DNA of 64,000 bases from Siphonodentalium dalli (taxonomy: Eukaryota > Mollusca > Scaphopoda > Gadilida > Siphonodentaliidae), in contig CP136064.1 of assembly GCA_032622095.1 (NCBI GenBank), positions 174,982,247-175,046,246 of the forward strand, written 5' to 3'. Made by a program: the position numbers and the translations under genes. Below, piece after piece: positions 37,601 to 49,600 of this stretch (positions within the stretch are counted from its first letter, which is position 1; each line of letters begins with the position of its first letter). Under the pieces are notes generated by a model that made no database searches, was not told the DNA's origin, and saw nothing but the letters and a program-made list of their open reading frames with translations.

Positions 37601-40600
37601 ATTTTAAGTGTGATTGAAAAAATGACAATATTTTTTTAGTGCGGAACTGACCCTAGTCATGAAAAAACGAAAATTTGAAGTGGATTCCCTGCTAGACGGT
37701 GTTGATTTTTTTATTGGGAAAGTTTCCACAGATGTCAAGCTCACATAATCCGAAGGCAGTTTGAACAGTTTCCATTTGACCTCTGATGCAGATCAACAAA
37801 CGTTAACATTGAAGCCTATGGGAAATATTTACACCAGTGTAACCTAAAGGGAAAAAATAGCTTTTTATCATTTTTGATTCCTGGGAGTCACTTTAAAGCA
37901 TTTTAATGCATTTTACAGAGCCTGGTCTTTCAGTCCAATGAATATCTCATGCTTGGTGTGGCTATTCTTGCTGCTGATGTCTTCTTTCACTTACATCAGC
38001 CAAAAAAATAGTAAGATTTTTCATAAAAAATGCCAATTTTTCAAGGTATTTTCAAAAAAATTCAAGGTGGTAATAGTCACATGATAATGCAAATGACCCA
38101 TAACATGAGCATGTCAACGACACATATATCAATTGTTATAAGAACCTAATCTAACAAGTATTTTGGATTTTATAGCCAGTGATATACAGATATATATCAT
38201 AAAAGTGTGTCATTTCCACTGGTGGGTATGGTCATTTGAAGGTTAATAGCACTAAAACTTGGACACATTTAAGAAAATGCTTCAGCAATTCAAAGAGAGC
38301 ATATCTTTATTCAACTAATTCAATATACACCCACATCCAGTTATCTTGGATCACCCTTGCAGACCTGAAAATGTCATATTTTATTCTTCAATGTGCTGAT
38401 AAAGTCATGCGCTTGATGCTCAGCTGATCAGATCTGGACTCAATGACCTCACATCACCAGAAGTTCTCTCATGGAAAGAATATTGTACAGTCTTCCATAG
38501 CTGATCCAAGTTTGCAACACCAGACCCCTAAAACTGAGTGAAAATGGGGCCTGAACATGACTGGTGGTGGAAAATTGTGCCTTTTTGATGAATAATTTGT
38601 TAAAGGGGGTGGGGTTAAATTGTGTGTGATAAATAAAGAACCATAGGGGTGATATTGTTTTTGAACACATTTTTTCCATTGATGGGCAATTCTGAAGAAA
38701 TGTAGGGAGTTACAATTATTCCGCGAAAAAGCGGGCTATCGCTTTAGGTTACACTGGTGTAAATACTATAGGCAGCTCCCCCTGCGGTTGCGGGAGGAGT
38801 ATAGAGTTTCACAGTTAAAACACTCTGGGCTGTGATTGGTTGCATGAATTAAATGTAAACTGTTGACAAAAATTCAAGGAATCATTCTCCCACAAACTTC
38901 ATTTGCCAAGAGGCCCATTCATTAAAGGTGAAGTCTGTTGTGGCTGTTTAGAAATTTTAAGTGTGATTGAAAAAATGACAATATTTTTTTAGTGCGGAAC
39001 TGACCCTAGTCATGAAAAAACGAAAATTTGAAGTGGATTCCCTGCTAGACGGTGTTGATTTTTTTATTGGGAAAGTTTCCACAGATGTCAAGCTCACATA
39101 ATCCGAAGGCAGTTTGAACAGTTTCCATTTGACCTCTGATGCAGATCAACAAACGTTAACATTGAAGCCTATGGGAAATATTTACACCAGTGTAACCTGA
39201 TGAAGAGCTTTACTCACCAAGAAGACCCTGATAATCCGCATGCGTAAGATGTGCACTGCAGAACACCGGACTCGTGTAGCGCTTTGAAGACTCCGGCGTA
39301 CGCCGTCATTGCTCTGAATCCACCACCGGAACCGATCACAGCCACACGTGGAGTCTGAAATCATTGGTGGCAGGAATGATTATTTGAACATTGATAGTTC
39401 CCGCTAATTCTCTCGAAAAACATTTCCCAGTAATGAATTTACATCTTCAAACTAATAGATTTGTCTGAAGAAGAAAAACTAGAGCGCATAGTGGTAGCAT
39501 TGATTATTTTCTTAGAAAAGTAAAGCAATTTGTATAGCAACACTTCTTTCAAAACCATATATATAATTCCTGGTTGCATTCTTTCTACAGTAAACTATTT
39601 GACATAATAACGTGTATTATACGCCCAACTATACTATTTTAGTCATGAATTTCGGGCCTTTTTCACATTGGACTTGTAAATGGATATAACTACGAAATTC
39701 GGCTAGCACCACAGGCGACTGATGCGAGATGAGAGCGGGGCGGTGTTGGAAATATGGAGGCATTGGAAGAACAAAATCACAGGTACAACTACATGTACAC
39801 GCGAATCTCTTGATGATTTTGCTATTCGTGTGTAATAATGCATATATAGGTACCAATATAATAATGCATAGTCCGCTTATTTGGAAATAGCCTATAAAGT
39901 TTGTGAAATTTTATAGAGTGACTTTCACAAAGAGTGATTTTCACAGTGAATTAATCTTTGTTGAATTCGACATTTTATTAATCGAGCCAACCATGCATGT
40001 TCTAAATATAGTGATATAAATAGAACTGGCAGCCTGAGAACAGTTCAGTCGAGTCGTAGAGAATGAATACATTGTTGAACGTTGATGCCCCATATATGGA
40101 ATTTGACTCTCTCATGCAATTGAATTGGCGATGGTTCGCGGTAGTGAACGTCATTTGACTCAATTAAATTTGGCAAATGGTAGACACTTAAAAATAACAC
40201 GGACTATATACCTTTAAACCAAAAAAATTTCAGAAACGACTGATTTGAGTTGAATGGAATATCCCGATATATCAAGCGAGACATTCCAAGTTGGAATGCA
40301 TGATGATTAAATCATTCATGATTGTGAATGCTAACCTCGAATGGTTCCTTTGGGCCTTGTGGGCCCAGCAAATCCTGCATCGCTTTAAACGTTTTCTCCC
40401 TTCTCTTTCTCAGAAACGCTTTTTCATTTTCACACAAGCACAGACTGTATCGAAGTGTGGGATTCGCCCTGAAAATATTTATAGGAACATCGTATTTAAA
40501 GGGGCTGTACACTAAATCCAGCCATGTATATGCGGCCGTCTCCTATTATACTCAACAAAATAAATACAAAAATTTAATGAGTTTGAGCCAGGCATGAGTG

Positions 40601-43600
40601 AAAATACACACTTATGTGTTCTATGAACAATGTAAACAACATGGTAATTATAAGACATCAACTCATTTTCATTATAATCACCATGTTGTTTACATTGTTC
40701 ATAGAGCACATGCGTGTATTTTGCACTCATCCCGGCTCAAATTCATTCATTTGTTGAATATATATTATGTTGGGTATAATAGGAGATGGCCCCATAAATG
40801 GCTGGATTTGGTGTACAATCCCCATTTAAGATTGGAGATTATATACAAGCAAACTGCTCAATTATAGAAGATATCGGTTTATTGGCTTTCGTCTTCATTT
40901 GCATACAAGGAAGCAACACATTCAAGTTGAATTTATCGTTCGAATTTTTTAAAGACTATATTTGCGAAAAATGACAATTTGTTGAAATAATAGTACTTTT
41001 TATAACATGAAGTGTATTTGATCTACTTCGTCAAGAACAGTCGAGTGGGAAAATATGTCATTGCTGTTACAACCTAGAGCTCATACTATGTTCTATTAGA
41101 AACATGTCCAGTTTGTCTCCTTTTTTAATTTTTAACAGAGGTTATAGTTTCCCTTTTCAACTTTTGACAGAGACAACAAAAATCCCTGCATATCACTATA
41201 CTATAAATAACAATAGCAACGATACTCACACATACTCAACCATGAGTTTTATCTCAACTTCTGAAGTATTATTAAACATCAATGTCTTGGCCGACCATTT
41301 GTTTATTGTCAGTTCGCTGTTGATATCCAGATAGACAGAGCCAATCGTCTTATCGGGCCCGTAGTTGTCTTCCATGAGGGTGAGTTCTGTGAAATATTGA
41401 GTCGAGAATGACATATTTGTTGCTTGAAGTTTTGAAGAAATTCACACAAAGCCATCAGGGTTTCTGTTTACAGTTTTTTTATAAACGTCTCCTCGTGCTT
41501 AATTTGCTTATCTGGACAATGACCATGTGCTCATTAGTGTGGATTTGGTGGAACAACTTAAAGATGGTGTACACGTATCTCTTCCTTCAACTTGCTGTGT
41601 TGATTCGGATATATAATATAGTAATGTTGAGTCCTAGCATGAGACCAGTCTTCTGTCACCATCACATAATACTATGGGATATTTCTCTCACTATGATATT
41701 TTTCCACGAATGGATGGGACAGGATATGTTATTATTTTAGAACATTGCATTGTTGGCTCTGATGTGCATGTGTATATTTTCTATTCAAACTCTATCTTTT
41801 AAAACACCCATATGCTGTGAGTCTTATTGCCAAGAGGTGATATTGTTCACCATTAAAAACTGATTGGTCATAATAGTAATTCATCGCTAGAAAAAATAAA
41901 CAGAAACATACGTTATATTAAAACTTATCAGTCATTGTGGCATTTTCGGACATTGATAACAATTATACAGATGATCGGTTGTCGATGTTTTATGCTTACC
42001 CTGGTTAAGTGGTCCTGCTAATTTATTTGTTATGATGCTGGTCGGTCATGTTGAATTGCTATTATGCTGGCGGGGCAAAATTATGTTGTTAAGAAAATAT
42101 ACCGTTATTTTTGTACAGTTGTCATTTTCGCCGCCTTTAGCTAATCTGACTGCTAACATAAAAAGAAAATTATATTTAAAAATAGTTTAATAATGGCACC
42201 TTTGGTTGTTTCAAGATGGCTATTCCTTTTTTGTGCAAACACCAGAGCAGCCATGATTAGATATTATTTTAATATATGAATGTTTCATACAAACACTGGA
42301 TTTTTCTCAAATTGCTCAGATTGGCCAAACACCTCGAAAATGACAACTTCAGAAAAATGTAACGGTAAATTTCTTAACAGCTTCAGTTTGGCCCACCAGC
42401 GTCATAACAATTCAACAGCATCATAACAAATTAGCAGGATCACTTATCCAGGGGTGGTTCGGCCAACGAGGAGATGCTTACGTAGGACATTCTTTTCCTC
42501 GTCGTCCAGCAGATATTCGAATTTCTCATCCCATATGGGATTGGGATCGTCGTCGATGGTTCGTGTGCGTTTCTTGCAGTCTGGAGCTGTCTTTACCCTG
42601 AGTATTATATATGGATCTGGTGTGTCGACTGTTGAAGAAATGCAAAAACGCAAAATTAGATCTCATGATATGCAATGTTATATTTGTGAATTGAAACTTA
42701 AATGGGTGCTCTACGCTAAATCTGGTAATTTATTGGACCATCTCCTTTTATACTCAACAAAATATATGCAACCAATGAATGAATTTGAGCTACGGATTGG
42801 TGCAAAAATACACTCATATGTGCAATGAACGATACAAACAACGTGGCAATTATAATGAAAATGAATTTATGACTGGAGATGGTCCCATTAATGGCCGGAT
42901 TTAGTGTACAGTACCCCTGTAATATAGTAGGATGGGTAGAACAAATGTATGTTCATTACGAAACCAATGTTTACACACTTCTAGGAAAGCTAAAGTGGTG
43001 CATTGTTAGTATATATGTCTCTGGGCAATTTTTAATTAAGCTATTTTTGTCGTGCGATTAACAATAATAGAAGCCTACTCTGTAAAGTGCACAACCCTTG
43101 ATTCATATCACTGGCACATGTTTATATATGAATTTTATCATTGTAACTTGATTATCCCATCAAATTTCAAATCGAAAGAAGTAATTTGATTGTAGGTAGT
43201 TAACATCGAAAAATTCGAATACTTATCATATATTCATAAAAATTATTTGTCCCCGTCAGCTCGAACAAGGTAAATTGCATATTCATGCTGCATATTTTAA
43301 TATCTGATGGTGTCAATATGCTCCGTCATTGATCAGCATGATGTTGCATGGTTTTATTTGAAGACGGGTGCTCCTTTGGTGACCATTCGTTATCACACGG
43401 GACATCGTCCTCCACACAAACGACAAACATCTCACATTGAATTACTTCAACACTACTACTCATATCAACATTGTCATCCGATCCCCTGTGCACCACAATC
43501 GTAGTCCAATGTTATGTAAATAAATTTGTATGTGCATGTGGGCCACACTAAATGTGATTCGTTAATTTGGAAGCCAAATTGCGGAATCGGGTCGGTTTAC

Positions 43601-46600
43601 AAGTTATGAAGCATGTGAAACACTCACGGTAATCCAACCATCCATTGGTTATGTTCCTCCCCCGTATCACGTGTACGTGTAGCATCATGCATGCTCTGTG
43701 ATTTACCTGGAAGGAAGCACAACATGTGTTTCAGAGTCACCATATGACAATCTCCTAGATGTAGCTCAATTTAGTTTAAAACTATTTATACTCAATATCA
43801 TAGTTTTACTATGAACATCTAACAATATAATTGTATGAGAATATGACTTGGTACTAAGAGCTTGTGGATACCATCTCCACAGTAGATATAACTAGCTTCG
43901 GAAGCCTGTATTAAGCGGGAGCTGTTACTCAGCCTAATGCCCATTGTGCGCTTCGCGAACAATTTGGTATTAAACTGGCGACCTCTCCGAGAGCCTCTAT
44001 TCAACGGCGGTCCATTTGGGCGGTTCGCACACATCTTGGTCATTTTGATTTAAAAAAAATAAAACAAAACAAAAACTAACGCCGTTATAACTAACATCCA
44101 CCAGGGTACCCCGAGTTACCACATCAAATTTGTTGAAATCGGTCCAGAGGGGGTTGGGCTGGGAAAAAACATGTCTCTATTCCGAAGGTTCGGTATTCCG
44201 AAGGTTCACTATTCCGAAGGTTCGCTATTCCGAAGGTTCACTATTCCGAAGGTTCGCTATTCCGAAGGTTCTCTATTCCGAAGGTTCGCTATTCCGAAGG
44301 TTTTTGTTATTTTATAGGTTAATTCTATATTCTAAAGTATTGAGAGGGTTCTTTATCACGAAAACTCCTTTTATGAAAAAATAACTTAAAACATTAAATG
44401 TGATTTTGTTTGTTTTCGCGGGTTTCCTTGGGGTTTAATGTCATTACGTATCACGTTATTCCTCAATACATATTCACATCAAGCAGACCACACAATTGCT
44501 ATGTTTCCATACGATTTAATGTCATTGCGTATGACGTTATATCTCAATAATAAGAATACGTCAGCTAAAGGTGGATTATAACAGTGGGGCTATAACGCTT
44601 AATGAATACTGGAGCGCCATAACATACTGCATAGCAGAATATCGCTGAATAGACGGATATGAGATGAACGTAACTGCAATTGTGACTTTGTATTGACTTT
44701 AATGCCCACTTAATTTCCGAGTCACCTATTATTTTTGATAGTGCCTTGATATACGGTTTTAATAACAATCTATGCCATAACATATGATTAAAATACTATA
44801 ATTCATCACCATTTGAAACGTCTGTGTCTCGGAAGATGCCCAATAAGAAATAGAAAACAGCTGAAATCATAAAGATTCTCCCGTTATGGCTCCCAGAACG
44901 CAACAGAATTCAAACTAAAAATGTATTTTCAATGAAAGGGGAATAACTCTATCTTTAAATAGTTATCCCCCTCCATTGAAAATAATACACTTTGAGCAAC
45001 AAAACCAGATGAAACTTAAGCACAAAAACACGTCGGTAACTCACAAAAAACATGATTATAGTTTATTACACCGGATAAGTTGATAATACAACGAGAGCTT
45101 CCTATTTCAAATGGTGTGTAATATGGGGTAGGGTTCGCTATTCCGAAGGTTCGCTATTCCGAAGGTTCACTAATCCGAAGGTTCACTAATCCGAAGGTTC
45201 ACTAATCCGAAGGTTCACTATTCCGAAGGTTCGCTATTCCGAAGGTTTTCTATTATGGGAGTTTTTAGCCAGAAATGAATCAAAATTTGCGCCCCCGTAC
45301 ATTTATACACCCCAATCTAATATCTAATTTGTCCCAGATGTCGGTTATTAATAGCAAGAAGACAGTATCAGTTTATCATTTTAATATTATAGAAAGTTGA
45401 AAACACAATGACTGAAATAAACTACGAGTTAGAGATGCATTCTACCCGAACTGGCAATCTGTACTTGAAAGAAACATCAACATTAAAATCAATACAAAGT
45501 CAGAATTGCAGTTAGGTCTTCTGTTATTCTGCTATACAGTAAGTTATAGCGCTCCAGTATTGATTGACCGTAAGAGCCCCACTGTTATAGTCCGCCTTTA
45601 GCATTTGGGACATTATATTAATCAAAATAACTCCTATGTAAATCATTTATAAATCAGATGATTTATTGAAGTTATGTCTACGTAAAATAACACTTCCTAA
45701 AACGACATATATGTCGTTTTAGTCCTCAGCCGATAGACGACATATATGTCGTTCTACTCGCCAAAGGGTTAAATCTCAAGGAAACCCACGAAAACAAAAA
45801 TCACATTTATTTTTGTAATGTTTTAAGTTATTTCCTTCATAAAAAGAGTCTTCGTACTAAAGAACCCTCTCAATACTTTAGAATATAGAATTAACTTTTA
45901 AAATAACAAAAACCTTCGGAATAGCGAACCTTCGGAATAGTGAACCTTCGGAATAGTGAACCTTCGGATTAGTGAACCTTCGGATTAGTGAACCTTCGGA
46001 ATAGCGAACCTTCGGAATAGAGACATGTTCCCGTAATATGACATATATTATAGATATGTGATTTGGGGGTTCGAAAGGCCTGGGCCTTTAATTTTGATGT
46101 TTCTTTCAAGTACAGATTGCCAGTTCGGACAGACTGTATCTCTTACATGTAGTTTATTTCAGTCACGCAGTCATCGTGTTTTCAAATTTCCATAATAAAC
46201 GATAAACTGATACTGTCTTCTTGCTATTAATAACCGACATCTGGGACAATTTGGTAATTAGAATGGGGTGTATAATTGTACTATATGTGAATACTAGCGA
46301 AAGTATTTTTCATTCCTCGTGTGGTTTTTGTGGGGGGGGGGGTGCAAATTTTGATTCATTTCTGGTTAAATACGCCCAGAATAAAAAAAACGTCGGAATA
46401 GCGAACCTTCGGAATAGCGAACCTTCGGAATAATGAACCTTCGGAATAGGGAACCTTCGGAATAATGAACCGTCGGAATAGCGAACCTTCGGAATAATGA
46501 ACCTTCGGAATAGAGAACCCTACCCAAAGTAATCATACCACAACGATGAGTGTTGCGAACCAGACGTTACGTTCAAACAGCGTAGCTTTCCGCCGTATAT

Positions 46601-49600
46601 GAACTCGTATATCCATTAAATCACGTCTTGTCTGTCAATTACAGAAAGAATATGAACTGATTTATATTGTATTTTCGGTAAGAAGTATATGCCACAATTA
46701 TGTAAGTGTTGAATAAAGCTATTTAATAGTTTATTGCCGTTATCGTCATTCAAAATGTGTGATAATCGTGATAAATATAGGTTATCACCACCATGTGTGT
46801 TTCCGAGATCCGTATTCAAGTCGAGCTGCCTTCTCTGGGCAGTCTATCGACGAGGGATCTCGGAAACACACAGGGTGATGATAACCAATTTATCTTACAA
46901 TTCGTCCCATAAAAATGCAATAAAACTCAATTTAAAACAGGAACTATTTTATTACGCGCAACACACAACGTACACAATTCTCAGCACGCGACGTTGTGAT
47001 AAGTCAAATTCTGAGAAATTCACGTCACTATTCGCTTTGGCTGGAATCTGATTCAATGATCAATGAGGCGACGATATTTTTGTTTCAAATGTTCCGACAC
47101 AAAATATCACTTTTAACAACTTTTAGTTTTTTGGTCATGTCTCCACTTTTTGGTCATGTCTCCACATTTTGTCCACTTTATTGAAATAAAGATTGATTAT
47201 TTTACGTTCGTAGCACACGATTATATTATTGTATGACTTTTAATTGGTTATTTAGTCGTTTTGTTTTGAAAGCAAGCCAGTTGCCGAAACGCACGTCGTG
47301 CACCAGCTGTTGCCATCCACGATATCCTTGTTGCCTAGTCGTTTTCGCGTGTATTTGAGGAAATATAGCTAAATTGACGGTAAGATAATATATGATATTT
47401 ACGAAGGTAAGGCACAGATGCATGGCGTGTAACATGGATTAAATTTTGCAAAATACAAAACTTATGACCGTTGTTGAGATTTTGTGGCTTGGGGTCCAGC
47501 ATTATATTACAAATGGAAATGTATTGCCCATGAAGTAGTAGAGAATATCGAGTTGAGTTAAAGGAGTGCCCAATCTGATTCATCTCGCAGAATCAACCAC
47601 AATTCCACCACCGACCCGTGGTTGTAAATCAAGGTGAATTGAAACTTAATATAGTCGGAGGCGTAGAAACATGTTATAGGTATGCTCATTACAAAGCCAA
47701 TGTTTGCAAACTCTTCCGCGCAAGCCAAGGTGATGCATTGTTAGTATATAGGTCTTAGGATATTTGCGGTATGAGTAATACATGCGACTGTTTTATTTGA
47801 CCCACATTGTACATTGAGAAAGATTTAACGCAAGAGTACGCCAGGGTCGGTACACAATGAATTGCTAGATAAATATGAGATGCAAGAACAATGCATTCAT
47901 AAGATTATTATACACGCTGCGATAAGAAATACACTAATGTCCAGACATGCAGTTGGATTCTTTATCGCGTAAGATGTTTCTTTAAACAGAGGCGTCGGGA
48001 AGGGGGCAATTGTCCCTCCTGCCCCGCCATGGTGGACACAGGGGGCACACATTATCTTCACATATCAGCGAAGACCTCATTTGTAATATATATATCGCTA
48101 TAATAATAAAATATATAAATTCTAGCAGCTTAATATTATTAGCTTTCGTCTTTGAAACTGATTTAACGTGCTAAAAGATTACCACAATTATGATATTTTT
48201 GACGTTTACATGTATGCTAAAATACCTCTGACTAAAAAAATGCCAGTTTCGGAGGTTGCTTGCGGCGGCTGTGTATCTATATTGTTAAGGATCTGGTGAT
48301 CCTTGCTATACGCCTTAGTCAATGTAGTATATGTACTGTATATAAACTATTAACCTGTACAACAGTTTAGTGGCATTGGATAATATCTTACAAAAATACC
48401 TCCAAAACCAGCTGCAAAGTCAGAAGAATTGAAACTGATAACCAGAACACCGAATTTGTATTTTGACCGTTCACAATAGCACGTGAAACAGTTTGACTTA
48501 AAACGAGTGTGACAAAATAATATTTTTTGTAAGTAATTACATTGGTAAAGTCATTGTAGCTATATATATAATTAACGTTCAAATTCTGGATCGGAATGTA
48601 TTGGCAAATGAAGTAAATTTGAAAGTACTACAATTAACGTATTTTCAGGAATGGTGTAGAACCCAGTTATAGAACCCATAATAATGTCCATGTTGAGGAA
48701 ATATGACCTACTTGAACCAGGTGGCCGTTGCGTGCAATTTCTCTACTCAATCAACCTGTTGTCGCGTCAGATAACAATGTACTACCGGGTCCAACAAATG
48801 TTGAAAAATATCTGAAAATCGTCCAACTCTGTATATTCATAACCTTAATACTATAGACTTCGAAATAGGTTTATAGAATTACCCACATACACGATAATAT
48901 CCAGATAATCTTTCGCGCTACGTTATGATTATATCGACGATTAAATTTCTAGTAAATGAATGTCCTGTCAGACTATGGCCAGAGATATTAGATATATCTA
49001 TGATATGGCTCATTCAACTGAAACGGACTGAAATTCTGTTCTATCAATACAACCACCACCCCTGTGGAACTGTATTAGTTTCCATATTTCTGTATTTGAT
49101 TTCAATTATTTGTTCCGAATAAAATATTGGTATAGAAGCGAACGCGAAAATATCTGACATATCAAAGTTGAAGATACCCCACCCGATTTGGTACTATATG
49201 TACCCGACAATAATGTAATCGAACCATTGGGTTCATTTGTGGAACGTTCTGGTGGGTAAGATATATAGAGACATTGTATAGCATGTTTTGTTTGACGCTC
49301 AAAAAGTCAAAAGGTCACTGTGATGAAGAGCGTTTATCCTCTCATTATCCAAATTTAAGGTTATACATATTGAAGAGCGTTCTTAAATACACGAATAAGA
49401 ACACAACTCGACGACGTATACACATGTATACTCAATATTCCGCGGGGGGGGGGGGGGGGGGGGCAACATAATATTTTCTTAAATAATGTTCTTGAATACA
49501 TTCTCTATAATGTTTTATACTTATTATTATCTTAGTATTTTAGATATTTTTTAGTTGTGGTATTCTTCGTGGGTGAGCGTTACGAATGGTGTTAATTGCA

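Larger units (their letters stand above)
37390..39201. mobile_element. 1.8-kb unit bounded by identical 451-bp direct repeats
   Basis: Two copies of a 451-bp sequence (37394-37844 and 38747-39197) read identical throughout. Each begins GGTTACACTGGTGTAAATA and ends with its inverse. Between them lie 902 bp with no recognisable coding content. The whole unit is flanked by a 4-bp duplication, TGAT (37390-37393 and 39198-39201). The inner segment also begins CTAAAG and ends CTTTAG. It could be a miniature terminal-repeat element or a composite of two short DNA transposons. The lack of TG...CA ends argues against an ordinary LTR. Confidence 0.9.
44161..46525 (+). mobile_element. Array-ended transposon, copy 3, interrupted twice
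   Basis: The left end is GGGAAAAAACATGTCTCTAT followed by 16-bp CTATTCCGAAGGTTC(G/A) units (44176-44300); the right array is inverted (46395-46518) and ends AGAACCCTACCC. The interior matches copy 1 until TTTAA at 44698-44702, where other DNA enters, and resumes at 46087. The 8-bp duplication expected at the outer borders is not evident (GTTGGGCT versus AAAGTAAT), so this copy may be rearranged. Located in intron 1. Confidence 0.9.

Noticed and set aside
37394-39197. Ordinary LTR retrotransposon
   Set aside because: Despite identical terminal direct repeats there are no TG...CA ends, no primer-binding site or polypurine tract seen, and no gag or pol. The inverted ends of each repeat suggest another origin.
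41408-41740. 110-residue hydrophobic open frame on the plus strand, looking like membrane segments
   Set aside because: Lies in intron 3 of the phospholipase on the opposite strand; hydrophobicity follows from T-rich codons and no signal or family match is visible.
43628-43695. Protein start at the Met-Met in exon 2
   Set aside because: Would lose the first C2 strand; the stronger pyrimidine-rich acceptor at 43707 and the in-phase 28-nt exon give a complete family-like N-terminus.
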